Part shown: positions 10,212 to 18,550 of the stretch, piece by piece | Numbering within the stretch: position 1 is the first letter of the stretch | Layout of the letters: each line of letters opens with the position of its first letter | Origin: Martinezella rhizogenes | GTDB lineage: Bacteria; Pseudomonadota; Alphaproteobacteria; Rhizobiales; Rhizobiaceae | Assembly: GCF_007002745.1 (NCBI RefSeq) | Contig: NZ_SGNY01000002.1 | Span: 620,001 to 684,000, forward strand | Length of the DNA: 64,000 bases | Reading direction: 5' to 3' | Position numbers and translations under genes: made by a program | The notes under the pieces: model-generated | Seen by the model: only the letters and a program-made list of their open reading frames with translations | Told to the model about the DNA's origin: nothing | Database searches by the model: none

Positions 10212-10376
10212 GCCCCCTCATCCGTCCCTTCGGGCCACCTTCTCCCCGGCGGGGAGAAGAAATTTGCCGCCCCGTCACGGCAATTCAAAAATGTTGCCGT
10301 CGTAGTGCGGAGCTTGCGGGACCCTTCTTCTCCCCGCCGGGGAGAAGGTGGCGCGCAGCGCCGGATGAGGGGGCCA
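10212..10376. repeat. two-hairpin palindromic repeat between xdhB and xdhC
   Basis: The left arm holds 'CCCCCTCATCCG' and the hairpin CTTCTCCCCGGCGGGGAGAAG at about 10238-10260. The right arm holds CTTCTCCCCGCCGGGGAGAAGG near 10326 followed by GTGGCGCGCAGCGCCGGATGAGGGGG. The unit belongs to the same family as 3149-3292, 15811-15969 and 33030-33170. It fills nearly all of the roughly 195-base gap inside the xdh operon. Confidence 0.85.
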
Positions 10377-10382
10377 GCCTCA

Positions 10383-11237
10383 ATGCCTGACGCCTCCCTC
10401 TCCGCCTTCCTCGCCCGCCCTGCTCCCGCAATCCTCGTGGAAATCGAGGCCGTGAAAGGCTCATCCCCACGCGAGGCCGGCACCTTCATGCTGGTCTCAC
10501 AGGCTGACTTGTGGGAAACCATCGGCGGCGGGCAGTTCGAATATATGGCGATAGACCACGCCCGCGCCATGCTGCGAACGGGTGCTGCCGAAGACCGCAT
10601 GGATATTCCGCTAGGGCCGGAAATAGGCCAGTGCTGCGGCGGCCGCACCCTCATCCGCTTCCGGCGGATAACGGCAGAGATCGCTGCCGGGCTTGAGGCG
10701 CGGCTGAAGGGCGAGGCCGAGCAGCAGCCCGCCGTCTTCATTTTTGGCGCAGGTCACGTCGGCAAGGCACTGGCAGATGCCCTGTCGCTGCTGCCCCTGA
10801 CCCTGACGGTGGTGGAAACCCGTGAAAGCGAGCTGCGCGATCTTCCCTCAGTGGTGGCGTCCATACTGACCCCCATGCCGGAAGCATTCGTTCCGAAAAT
10901 CCCGGCAAACGGCGCGGCCATCATTGTCACCCACGATCATGCGCTCGATTTCCTGATTGCGAAGGAAGCGCTTGCCCGCGACGATCTCGCTTATGTCGGC
11001 ATGATTGGTTCGAAGACCAAACGCGCCACCTTCGCCCATTGGCTGGAACGGGAAGGTGAGCCCCCTTCCCGCCTTGCAAAGCTCACCCTGCCCATCGGCG
11101 GCACAAGCGTGAGAGACAAACGCCCCGCCGTCATAGCGGCCCTTGTGGCAGCCGAGTTGCTGCAAGCATTTTCCGCTGCCGAAATCCGTCGCAACGAAAA
11201 TCGACACGCCCATCCTCAAGACCAAGATCACGCCTGA
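10383..11237 (+). CDS. xdhC: XdhC-type molybdenum cofactor insertion protein
   Basis: A 284-residue chaperone that binds the molybdenum cofactor, protects it during sulfuration and delivers it to XdhB. The N-terminal XdhC/CoxI segment shows KGSSPREAGTFM and GGGQFEYMAID, then the conserved Cys pair in GQCCGGR near residue 80. A C-terminal Rossmann-like domain begins at FGAGHVGKALADAL near residue 122, with THDHALD and YVGMIGSKTKRA further on. The frame is open upstream through the palindromic repeat, but the ATG at 10383 starts where family similarity begins. The last about 110 bases overlap, on the opposite strand, a small DUF1127-like gene. Confidence 0.9.
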   Translation: MPDASLSAFLARPAPAILVEIEAVKGSSPREAGTFMLVSQADLWETIGGGQFEYMAIDHARAMLRTGAAEDRMDIPLGPEIGQCCGGRTLIRFRRITAEIAAGLEARLKGEAEQQPAVFIFGAGHVGKALADALSLLPLTLTVVETRESELRDLPSVVASILTPMPEAFVPKIPANGAAIIVTHDHALDFLIAKEALARDDLAYVGMIGSKTKRATFAHWLEREGEPPSRLAKLTLPIGGTSVRDKRPAVIAALVAAELLQAFSAAEIRRNENRHAHPQDQDHA

Positions 11238-11370
11238 GCCCATCCGGCAAGCTTTCATCCGCCAGATTGTCCGGTGCAAGGCTTTCAAGGGTAAACCGTT
11301 CCGCTGTCCGCAGGCCCGCACGCAGGCGGGACCACGCGCGCAAAAGTGCTGTGCGCATGTTCGTCTCCAT
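11131..11370 (-). CDS. small DUF1127-like protein
   Basis: A 79-residue reading frame (75 if the second ATG at 11358 is used) with an N-terminal amphipathic RAWSRLRAGL segment and a core SLPDGLRRDLGLEDGR that resembles the 'L.DiGL.R' core of DUF1127 proteins. Such small arginine-rich proteins are common in rhizobia beside GcvA-type LysR genes, exactly the arrangement here, where a LysR gene starts 104 bases away in the opposite direction. Its 3' part overlaps the end of xdhC antisense, and the last residues after the DUF1127 core look unconstrained. The family call is pattern-based and the gene remains uncertain. Confidence 0.45.
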   Translation of the reverse strand: METNMRTALLRAWSRLRAGLRTAERFTLESLAPDNLADESLPDGLRRDLGLEDGRVDFRCDGFRQRKMLAATRLPQGPL

Positions 11371-11474
11371 TCAAAAATGTCAGAAGCTCAGTTGATGAAT
11401 TGGGCTAAAAATGCTCTGGTTTCCGGAGAAAAACCAATGAAACCTTTGGCCTTTGGCATAAAGAGAACTTATCC

Positions 11475-12404
11475 ATGAAGATGTCTCGCCAGTTCCCCCT
11501 CAATGCCCTGCGCGTCTTCGATGCCGCCGCAAGGCATCTGAGCTTCACCAAGGCCGGCGAAGAGCTGGGCATGACGCAGACGGCGGTGAGCTATCAGGTG
11601 AAGTTGCTGGAGGAGAATATTGGCGAGCCGCTTTTCCTGCGCATGGCACGGCAGGTGTCGCTGACGGAGGCGGGGGAAAAACTGGCGCCAAAGGTTGCCG
11701 ACGCCTTCAATACGCTTCGGGAGGCCGTCGACAGTGTGCGCGACGCGCCGGATGCCACCCTGACCATACATTCCACGGCCACCTTCGCATCACGCTGGCT
11801 GTCGCGACATCTGGGCGCTTTCCAACTGGAGCATCCCTCCATCGCCGTCAGACTGGAAACATCGGGCGCCCTGATCGATTTCAACCAATCGGACTGCGAT
11901 GTCGCCATTCGCTGGAGCCGCGACGACGTGAGGGGATTGACCTATCACCGGCTGCTTCGCGGTGTTTATACGCCGATGCTGCATCCCGATCTTGCGCAAA
12001 GCATCGGTGGCTTGAAGCAGCCGGAAGACCTCCTGCGCCTGCGCATCATCGATCCCGGTGACGTGTGGTGGAGCCAATGGTTCCGGGAAGTCGGCATCGA
12101 AAACCCAAATCTCGAACGATATCCGCGCAGCCGTCTCAGCGTTCAGGCTTTTGAAGCCGCAGCGGCGATCGCCGGTCAGGGTGTGGCCATGCTCACCCCT
12201 GAACTTTACGCCGATGAGATCGCGCTCGGCCGTCTCTACCAGCCCTTCGAGCATCTCAGCAGCGAAGGCAAGAACTACTGGCTTGTCTATCCCGAAAACC
12301 GCAGGAACATCCGCAAGATCAAACTGTTTCGCGACTGGATATTGAAGCGGATCGAGGAAAGCCGGCCGCAGCAGCCCCATCAATACCCCATGTCCGGCGC
12401 ATAA
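11475..12404 (+). CDS. LysR-family transcriptional regulator, GcvA-like
   Basis: A 309-residue regulator with an N-terminal winged helix-turn-helix (residues about 8-65; ALRVFDAAARHLSFTKAGEEL, split by the recognition helix MTQTAVSYQVKLLEE) and a periplasmic-binding-like effector domain. The 'FPLNALRVFDAAARH' opening is typical of the GcvA/AmpR subgroup. It sits between xdhABC and puuD, all on the same strand, so control of purine catabolism is possible, but its closest partner by position is the divergent DUF1127-like gene. Its 3' end overlaps the convergent secreted-protein gene by 25 bases. Confidence 0.88.
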   Translation: MKMSRQFPLNALRVFDAAARHLSFTKAGEELGMTQTAVSYQVKLLEENIGEPLFLRMARQVSLTEAGEKLAPKVADAFNTLREAVDSVRDAPDATLTIHSTATFASRWLSRHLGAFQLEHPSIAVRLETSGALIDFNQSDCDVAIRWSRDDVRGLTYHRLLRGVYTPMLHPDLAQSIGGLKQPEDLLRLRIIDPGDVWWSQWFREVGIENPNLERYPRSRLSVQAFEAAAAIAGQGVAMLTPELYADEIALGRLYQPFEHLSSEGKNYWLVYPENRRNIRKIKLFRDWILKRIEESRPQQPHQYPMSGA

Positions 12405-12724
12405 AAACAGCGGGGCGTATCCTCATCCGGAAACAGGCAGAGATGATATTCGCCGTCCTCCGACCGTCTTGCCTCGCTCTGCGACCAGTTGAAGACATGG
12501 CGTCGCGTCACCATGCGATGATCGCCGGGGGCGAGCGAAACCTCATAACCATCAGGCGTGACACGAACGCTGCGCGTGGGGATCATCTGGCAGTCGCCCG
12601 TCTGGGCATCGCCATTGCAGCAGTAGCTTTCATATTTGAACCCCTTGTGGGATTCATGGGCAAGTGCCGTGGCGGTGCACGCCAGAAATAAGAAGAGGAC
12701 CGTCAGAATAAGGCGCATCGGCAT
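12380..12724 (-). CDS. small secreted protein of unknown function
   Basis: A protein of about 114 residues with a clear signal peptide (basic start, hydrophobic ILTVLFLFLACTATALA, then HESHKG). The mature part contains four cysteines in its first half and near its end (YCCNGD, TGDC, HLCLF, RCFYAP), which suggests disulfide bonding in the periplasm. The ATG at 12724 (MPMRLIL) has GGAGACC just before it; a second ATG at 12718 is equally possible. No family is recognised with confidence. It converges with and overlaps the LysR gene by 25 bases. Confidence 0.6.
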   Translation of the reverse strand: MPMRLILTVLFLFLACTATALAHESHKGFKYESYCCNGDAQTGDCQMIPTRSVRVTPDGYEVSLAPGDHRMVTRRHVFNWSQSEARRSEDGEYHLCLFPDEDTPRCFYAPDMGY

Positions 12725-13182
12725 GGTCTCCGTTGAAAACAACGGCGGCTGCCGGAAGGTCATTGCGTCCCTTCATTCAAATTCCACACATCAACACGTA
12801 CCCGGACACAACGGCACCGGGAACCGCGACACCTGCCCCTGATCTGCCCCCCGCCCCAGGGTTCGCAGCACCCGCTTTCGGAATAACCGCCAGCGAAACA
12901 TGTTATGGGAGCTTTAAAAGCTCCGCAGCCCTATATTTTAGCACATTGGCGGGCCGCTTACAGGATAATAGCTGAGTCGCGTTAGCCAGCTAAGCACAAA
13001 CTATGCGGCAGGAAGCACACATTGCAACTTTACCGGGCTTGCCACGGTCCGCTCGCGGCCCGAACCGGGTTGTGAACACAAGACCACCGGATTGTGAACA
13101 ATCACTCCCCGACCGCTGCTTTTCCCTTTCCTAACGGTCAAATTTCTCGCAAGGTGCGCTGCACAAGGATCAGGGGAACCGC
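12725..13182. other. intergenic region upstream of puuD
   Basis: No gene is supported in these about 460 bases. They contain a hairpin GGAGCTTTAAAAGCTCC near 12908 and, close to puuD, two direct repeats of TTGTGAACA described separately. The region is between the divergent secreted-protein gene and puuD and should carry both promoters. I could not match it to any riboswitch class by eye. Confidence 0.5.
13070..13101 (+). promoter_or_regulatory. direct repeat TTGTGAACA x2 upstream of puuD, possible operator
   Basis: TTGTGAACA occurs at 13070-13078 and again at 13092-13100, both preceded by CCGG(G/A). The copies are 22 bases apart, close to two helical turns. The second extends to TTGTGAACAA, a near-palindrome. 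They end about 80 bases before the puuD start codon. This is a plausible regulator site; which protein binds is unknown. Confidence 0.35.
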
Positions 13183-14445
13183 ATGTACGAATACGCCATT
13201 GCGTGGGAATGGATGGCCTTTGCCGTCCGCTGGCTCCACGTCATCACCGCCATCGCCTGGATCGGCTCGTCCTTCTATTTCATCGCGCTCGATCTCGGGC
13301 TGGTCAAACGGGCGCATCTGCCGCCGGGGGCTTATGGCGAGGAGTGGCAGGTCCATGGCGGCGGTTTTTACCACATCCAGAAATATCTGGTTGCGCCTGC
13401 CCAGATGCCCGAACACCTGACATGGTTCAAATGGGAAAGCTACGTGACCTGGCTTTCCGGTTTCGCCATGCTCTGCATCGTTTATTATGGCGGTGCGGAT
13501 CTCTTCCTCATCGATCATTCCGTGCTTGATCTCACCCAGTTCCAGGCCATCTGTCTGTCGCTGGCATCGCTTGCCATCGGCTGGCTGTTTTATGATTTCC
13601 TCTGTAAATCGCCACTCGGCAACAATACCTGGGGCCTGATGATCGTGCTTTACGTCGCGCTGGTGGCGATGGCATGGGGTTATACGCAGGTCTTCACCGG
13701 GCGTGCCGCCTTCCTGCATCTCGGCGCGTTTACCGCCACCATCATGTCTGCGAACGTGTTTTTCATCATCATTCCCAACCAGAAGATCGTCGTCGCAGAC
13801 CTGATTGCCGGGCGCACGCCGGACCCGAAATATGGCCGCATCGCCAAGCAGCGTTCACTGCACAACAACTACCTGACGCTGCCCGTCATCTTCTTCATGC
13901 TGTCGAACCATTACCCGCTGGCTTTCGCCACTGAGTTCAACTGGATCATCGCAGCGCTGGTCTTCCTGATGGGCGTCACTATCAGGCACTGGTTCAACAC
14001 CACCCATGCCCGCAAGGGCAAACCAACATGGACCTGGCTTCTCACCGCCCTCATCTTCATCGTCATCATGTGGCTTTCCACCGTGCCGAAAGTGCTGACC
14101 GGCGAGGAGGAGCAGAAGGCCGCGACGCTCTCCCCCATGCAGCAGCAATTCGTCAGCGACGCTCATTTTACCAAGGCGCGTGATGTGGTTCAGGGTCGCT
14201 GTTCCATGTGCCATGCGGCCGAGCCTGTCTGGGAAGGTGTGCCCTTCACACCAAAATCGGTGAAGCTCGAAACCGACGAACAGATCGCCGCCCATGCGCG
14301 CGAAATCTATTTGCAAGCCGGCCGCAGCCATGCCATGCCTCCCGGCAACATCACCGCCATCACCCCGGATGAGCGCAAGGTGCTGACCGCCTGGTATGAA
14401 AGTGCGGTTTCCGGGGCTGGAAAAGCCGAAGGAAAAACTGAATGA
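13183..14445 (+). CDS. puuD: urate hydroxylase PuuD, membrane-anchored with cytochrome c domain
   Basis: A 420-residue protein converting urate to 5-hydroxyisourate without the usual cofactor-free uricase. Residues 1 to about 310 form a urate oxidase N-terminal-type membrane domain with eight or so hydrophobic helices, including RWLHVITAIAWIGSSFYFIA near the start and FHIQ/HNNYLTLPVIFFMLSNHYP later. After residue about 320 a soluble cytochrome c domain carries the haem motif CSMCH near residue 340. GMPPGN-like LQAGRSHAMPPGN provides the likely methionine ligand. The start of guaD overlaps its stop codon (ATGA), so the two are translationally coupled. It sits downstream of xdhABC in the pathway. 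Confidence 0.93.
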   Translation: MYEYAIAWEWMAFAVRWLHVITAIAWIGSSFYFIALDLGLVKRAHLPPGAYGEEWQVHGGGFYHIQKYLVAPAQMPEHLTWFKWESYVTWLSGFAMLCIVYYGGADLFLIDHSVLDLTQFQAICLSLASLAIGWLFYDFLCKSPLGNNTWGLMIVLYVALVAMAWGYTQVFTGRAAFLHLGAFTATIMSANVFFIIIPNQKIVVADLIAGRTPDPKYGRIAKQRSLHNNYLTLPVIFFMLSNHYPLAFATEFNWIIAALVFLMGVTIRHWFNTTHARKGKPTWTWLLTALIFIVIMWLSTVPKVLTGEEEQKAATLSPMQQQFVSDAHFTKARDVVQGRCSMCHAAEPVWEGVPFTPKSVKLETDEQIAAHAREIYLQAGRSHAMPPGNITAITPDERKVLTAWYESAVSGAGKAEGKTE

Positions 14446-15752
14446 GCATGGTTCTGCTGCGTGGCCGCCTGCTGAGCTTCCGCCGCGCGCCGCTCGCAAT
14501 CGACGACACGCAAAGCTATCTCTATATCGAAGATGGCGGCCTGCTGCTCGAAAATGGCAGGATCGCCGCCATTGGCGATTATGCCGATATCCGTAAGACG
14601 GCCCCCGAAGAGGTCGAGGAAAAGGACCACCGCCCGCATCTCATCGTGCCCGGCCTCATCGACATGCACCTGCATTTCCCGCAAATGCAGGTCATCGGCT
14701 CCTATGCCGCCAATCTATTGGAATGGCTGAACACCTATACCTTCCCGGAAGAATGCCGATTCGTCGAAAGCGCCCATGCGCAGCGCATCGCCACGCATTT
14801 CTACGACGAACTTCTGCGCCACGGCACCACCACGGCCGCCGCCTATTGCTCCGTGCACAAAACCTCCGCCGATGCCTTTTTCGCTGAAGCAATGAAGCGC
14901 AACATGCTGATGGTCGGCGGCAAGGTGATGATGGACCGTAACGCCCCGCAGGGCCTGCTGGACACGCCGGAAACATCCTATGACGAGACACGGGCCGTCA
15001 TCGCCGACTGGCACGGTAAGGGCCGCAACCACGTCGCCATCACGCCGCGCTTCGCCATCACCTCCACCCCGAAGCAGATGGAGGCCGCCCAGGCGCTGGC
15101 GCAGGAGTTTCCCGATCTCTTCATCCAGACGCATCTCTCTGAAAATCTGGACGAGATCAAATATACCTGCGAGCTTTACCCCGAAGCGACCGACTATACC
15201 GACATCTATGTGCGCTACGGACTGATGGGCAACAAGACCCTGCTCGGCCACGCCATCCACCTCTCGGAGCGCGAAGCCGATGCGCTGTCGGAAACCGGCG
15301 CGGTGGCCGTGCATTGCCCCACGTCCAACCTCTTCATCGGCTCCGGCCTGTTCCCGATGAAAAAGCTGCAACGCCGCGAAAAGCCGGTGCGCATCGCGGT
15401 CGCCACCGATATCGGCGGCGGATCGAGCTATTCCATGCTGCGCACCATGGACGAGGCTTACAAAATCCAGCAATTGCTGGGCGAACGCCTCAACCCGCTG
15501 GAAAGCTGGTATCTGATGACGCGCGGCAATGCCGAAGCGCTTTCCATGGTCGACCGCATCGGCACGCTGGAGGCCGGCACGGATGCCGACATCACGGTGC
15601 TGAACGCCTCCTCGACGCCCGCCATGTCCCTTAAGATGGAAGTGGTGAAAAGCCTGACGGAAGAACTGTTCCTGATGCTGACCATGGGTGATGACCGCAC
15701 CGTGGTGGAAACCTATGTGGCCGGCAGGGCATTGAAAAGCGTGCTGGCATAG
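14442..15752 (+). CDS. guaD: guanine deaminase
   Basis: A 436-residue amidohydrolase that converts guanine to xanthine, the entry point into the xanthine dehydrogenase route encoded just upstream. The zinc site motif DMHLHFPQ near residue 72, QTHLSEN near 226, GHAIHLSE near 266 and ATDIGGGSS near 325 match the guanine deaminase branch of the amidohydrolases. The start codon overlaps the stop of puuD by four bases. Length is normal. The following gene is separated by a palindromic repeat, so the operon probably ends here. Confidence 0.94.
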   Translation: MSMVLLRGRLLSFRRAPLAIDDTQSYLYIEDGGLLLENGRIAAIGDYADIRKTAPEEVEEKDHRPHLIVPGLIDMHLHFPQMQVIGSYAANLLEWLNTYTFPEECRFVESAHAQRIATHFYDELLRHGTTTAAAYCSVHKTSADAFFAEAMKRNMLMVGGKVMMDRNAPQGLLDTPETSYDETRAVIADWHGKGRNHVAITPRFAITSTPKQMEAAQALAQEFPDLFIQTHLSENLDEIKYTCELYPEATDYTDIYVRYGLMGNKTLLGHAIHLSEREADALSETGAVAVHCPTSNLFIGSGLFPMKKLQRREKPVRIAVATDIGGGSSYSMLRTMDEAYKIQQLLGERLNPLESWYLMTRGNAEALSMVDRIGTLEAGTDADITVLNASSTPAMSLKMEVVKSLTEELFLMLTMGDDRTVVETYVAGRALKSVLA

Positions 15753-15810
15753 TTCGGCTGGGGCCGAAACATCCGGTCACGACGTGGTTTATACCATTGA
15801 AATATAAGAT

Positions 15811-15969
15811 CGAGCGGGTGCCGCTTGTTTCTTCTCCCCGCCGGGGAGAAGGTGGCCCGAAGGGTCGGATGAGGGGGCAACGCCAGCGATAGACCTCACG
15901 CTTGCCCCCTCATCCCGCTGCCGCGACCTTCTCCCCGGCGGGGAGAAGAAGCCCGTGGCACCCGCTCGC
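15811..15969. repeat. two-hairpin palindromic repeat with inverted ends
   Basis: The unit starts with CGAGCGGGTGCC and ends with the inverted GGCACCCGCTCG. Inside are hairpins CTTCTCCCCGCCGGGGAGAAG near 15831 and CTTCTCCCCGGCGGGGAGAAG near 15929. 'GGTGGCCCGAAGGGTCGGATGAGGGGG' style sequence follows the first and its partner 'CCCCCTCATCCCGCTGCCG' precedes the second. It lies between guaD and the TauE/SafE gene and is the most complete copy in the window. Confidence 0.88.
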
Positions 15970-16027
15970 TCCACATGATTTCCTGACGCCATCTTGGCCA
16001 AAACGTGAAAACCCTCCGGAGCACCCC

Positions 16028-16777
16028 GTGCTGAATCTAGACACAACCACCATGCTCATGGTTCTCGCGACCTTCATCATCGCAGGCATCGTCAAGGGCG
16101 TGACCGGCATGGGACTGCCCACCGTTGCCATGGGCGTGCTCGGCCTCTTCATGCCGCCGGTCATCGCCGCCGGCCTGCTCATTTTGCCCTCCTTCATCAC
16201 CAATATCTGGCAATTGTTGGCCGGGCCGGATTTCCGGGCCATCGTGAAGCGGCTGTGGCCGATGATGATCGCCATTGCGCTGGGCACCCTCATCGGCATC
16301 CGGCTGATGACATCAGGCACCGGCGTCTGGACCACCTCGGCGCTCGGCCTGTGCCTTGCGGCTTACGCGGCCTATAGCCTGCTTGCCAGACCCATCTCGA
16401 TTCCGGCCGGGCTGGAACCGAAACTCTCCCCGGTCATGGGGCTCGCAACCGGCCTGTTGACCGGCGGCACCGGAATTTTCGTCGTGCCAGCCGTGCCCTA
16501 TATCCAGTCGCTCGGTTTCAGCCGGGATGATCTCGTGCAGGCGCTCGGCCTTTCTTTCACCGTCTCCACCATCGCGCTCGCTACCGGCCTTGCCTCCCAG
16601 AATGCCTTTCACGTCGAGCATCTGTCGCTTTCCGCGCTGGCCGTGCTGCCGGCCCTTGCCGGAATGTGGCTTGGCCAGAAAATCCGTTATGTCGTCAGCC
16701 CGGCAACATTCCGGCGCTGGTTTCTCATCTGCCTGCTCATACTGGGAGCCGAGCTGTTTTTGCGGGCATTCTGGTGA
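16028..16777 (+). CDS. TauE/SafE-family membrane permease
   Basis: A 249-residue integral membrane protein with seven to eight hydrophobic segments and the two family repeats, GIVKGVTGMGLPTVAMGVLG near residue 20 and GLATGLLTGGTGIFVVPAVP near residue 140. Members export or import sulfite, sulfoacetate and other organic anions. The frame is open upstream into the palindromic repeat; the GTG at 16028 is preferred because GGAG lies eight bases upstream and the hydrophobic N-terminus begins just after. Its placement after guaD and before the alpha-hydroxy-acid dehydrogenase suggests a small organic anion as cargo, but this is inference. Confidence 0.82.
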   Translation: MLNLDTTTMLMVLATFIIAGIVKGVTGMGLPTVAMGVLGLFMPPVIAAGLLILPSFITNIWQLLAGPDFRAIVKRLWPMMIAIALGTLIGIRLMTSGTGVWTTSALGLCLAAYAAYSLLARPISIPAGLEPKLSPVMGLATGLLTGGTGIFVVPAVPYIQSLGFSRDDLVQALGLSFTVSTIALATGLASQNAFHVEHLSLSALAVLPALAGMWLGQKIRYVVSPATFRRWFLICLLILGAELFLRAFW

Positions 16778-16857
16778 TGGAAATCCGTCGATTTTGATGT
16801 CGTGACCGCCACATTCATGTTATGTGAAGCCATCATTCAAATGTGAAGGCTTTATCC

Positions 16858-17991
16858 ATGGGCAAAATCCTGACCATAACGGACCTGAAGCAACAGGCTC
16901 AGCGCCGTGTGCCGAAAATGTTTTTCGACTATGCCGATAGCGGCGCGTGGACGGAAAGCACCTACCGCGCCAATGAGGATGATTTTGCCAAGATAAAGCT
17001 GCGCCAGCGCGTGCTGGTGGATATGACTGACCGGTCGCTGGCCACAGAAATGGTTGGCGAGAAGGTTTCGATGCCGGTCGCGCTCTCCCCCACCGGGCTC
17101 ACCGGCATGCAGCACGCCGATGGCGAAATGCTGGCCGCAAAAGCGGCGGAGGAATTCGGCGTGCCCTTCACGCTCTCGACCATGAGCATCTGCTCCATCG
17201 AGGATGTCGCTTCCGTCACCTCGAAACCCTTCTGGTTCCAGCTCTACGTGATGAAGGACCGGGATTTCGTCAATAATCTGATCGACCGCGCCAAGGCCGC
17301 CGGATGCTCGGCGCTGGTGTTGACGCTCGACCTGCAAATCCTCGGCCAGCGCCACAAGGATCTGCGCAACGGCCTCTCGGCCCCGCCGAAATTCACCCCG
17401 AAACATATCTGGCAGATGGCCACCCGGCCCAAATGGTGCCTGGACATGGCGCGCACCAAGCGCCGCAGCTTCGGTAACATCGTCGGCCACGCCAAGAACG
17501 TTTCCGACCTCTCGTCGCTCTCCTCCTGGACGGCGGAACAGTTCGATCCGCGGTTGTCCTGGAAAGACGTGGAATGGATCAAGGAACGCTGGGGCGGAAA
17601 GCTCATCCTCAAGGGCATTCTTGACGAGGAAGATGCGCGCGCGTCGCTCGATACCGGCGCCGACGCCATCATCGTCTCCAACCATGGCGGCCGCCAGCTC
17701 GATGGCGCCCATTCCTCCATCGCCATGCTGCCGAAAATCGTCGATGCCGTCGGCGACAGGGTTGAGGTGCACATGGATGGCGGCATCCGCTCCGGTCAGG
17801 ACGTGCTGAAGGCCTTGGCACTCGGAGCCAAAGGCACCTATATCGGCCGCCCCTTCCTCTACGGCCTCGGCGCTGATGGCAAGCAGGGCGTGACGACGGC
17901 GCTCGAAATCATCCGCAAGGAGATGGATGTCAGCATGGCGCTTTGCGGCAAAAGGCTGATCACGGATGTGGATCGCAGTATTCTGGCTTGA
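16858..17991 (+). CDS. lldD: FMN-dependent alpha-hydroxy-acid dehydrogenase, L-lactate type
   Basis: A 377-residue TIM-barrel flavoenzyme that oxidises 2-hydroxy acids, most likely L-lactate to pyruvate, passing electrons to the respiratory chain. FMN and active-site motifs are visible: LSPTGLTGMQH near residue 80, the catalytic His276 in VSNHGGRQLDG, and DGGIRSGQDVLKALALGA near 308 with GRPFLYGLGA following. The ATG at 16858 is used; a GTG five codons earlier is in frame but less likely. It is about 80 bases downstream of the TauE/SafE gene. Glycolate, mandelate or 2-hydroxy-carboxylate specificity cannot be excluded. Confidence 0.87.
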   Translation: MGKILTITDLKQQAQRRVPKMFFDYADSGAWTESTYRANEDDFAKIKLRQRVLVDMTDRSLATEMVGEKVSMPVALSPTGLTGMQHADGEMLAAKAAEEFGVPFTLSTMSICSIEDVASVTSKPFWFQLYVMKDRDFVNNLIDRAKAAGCSALVLTLDLQILGQRHKDLRNGLSAPPKFTPKHIWQMATRPKWCLDMARTKRRSFGNIVGHAKNVSDLSSLSSWTAEQFDPRLSWKDVEWIKERWGGKLILKGILDEEDARASLDTGADAIIVSNHGGRQLDGAHSSIAMLPKIVDAVGDRVEVHMDGGIRSGQDVLKALALGAKGTYIGRPFLYGLGADGKQGVTTALEIIRKEMDVSMALCGKRLITDVDRSILA

Positions 17992-18059
17992 TGCTGACGT
18001 CGAGTAGATGGGCAGGGCCTCAGAGCCGATGCGCCATAAAGTCCCGCCCTACGCTGCCT

Positions 18060-18200
18060 CCCTCATCCCTGTGCCTGTCACAGGGATCCAGCCAGCCCAA
18101 GTCCTTGAGCTGAAAGGACTCTTTCTGTCGCGCCGACGCGCGCCGGCTGGATTCCTGTGACATCCTCGGGCTTGTTCCGGGGAACAAGAATGAGGACAAG
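18060..18200. repeat. palindromic intergenic repeat, divergent copy
   Basis: Inverted repeats CCTGTGCCTGTCACAGG near 18068, GCGCGCC/GGCTGG and the outer pair 'ATCCAGCCAGCC' and 'GGCTGGATTCC' define a unit between the convergent lldD and SMR genes. A further short palindrome with GTTCCGGGGAAC follows near 18175. It resembles the class seen at 194-308 in layout, not in exact sequence. Confidence 0.6.
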
Positions 18201-18205
18201 AGAAC

Positions 18206-18550
18206 CTAGTGCCCCACGGTCTTCGAAAACACATTCACGATCACCACGCCGGTGATAATGAAACCGAGACCGATAATGGCGGCAATATCCAGCGTCTGGC
18301 GGAACACGAAATAACCGATGCCCGAGATCAGCACGATGCCGAGCCCGCTCCAGATCGCATAGGCAACTCCGACAGGTATGACGCGCAGCGTGAACGACAG
18401 AAGGTAAAAGGCCGCGCCGTAAAATACCGCCATCAGCACCGTCGGCAGCCACCTTGTGAATTGCTGCGACTGCTGCAGGAATGAGGTCGCGATGACCTCG
18501 CAGATAATGGCCGCGACAAGCGCCCCATAGGTGAAAAGTGCCGCGTTCAT
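18206..18550 (-). CDS. small multidrug resistance (SMR) family efflux protein
   Basis: A 114-residue protein with four hydrophobic helices, the full size of SMR transporters. Glu18 in CEVIATSFL of helix 1 is the essential proton- and substrate-binding acid of the family, and VAYAIWSGLGIVLI in helix 3 is the family signature. It functions as an antiparallel dimer exporting lipophilic cations or guanidinium-like compounds. Its start overlaps the stop of the upstream TetR gene by four bases (ATGA), so the pair is a self-contained regulated efflux operon. Confidence 0.92.
   Translation of the reverse strand: MNAALFTYGALVAAIICEVIATSFLQQSQQFTRWLPTVLMAVFYGAAFYLLSFTLRVIPVGVAYAIWSGLGIVLISGIGYFVFRQTLDIAAIIGLGFIITGVVIVNVFSKTVGH

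Noticed and set aside
12725-13182. Possible purine-type riboswitch before puuD
   Set aside because: Location suggested it, but I could not match the conserved core of guanine or xanthine riboswitch classes by eye; a covariance-model search would decide.
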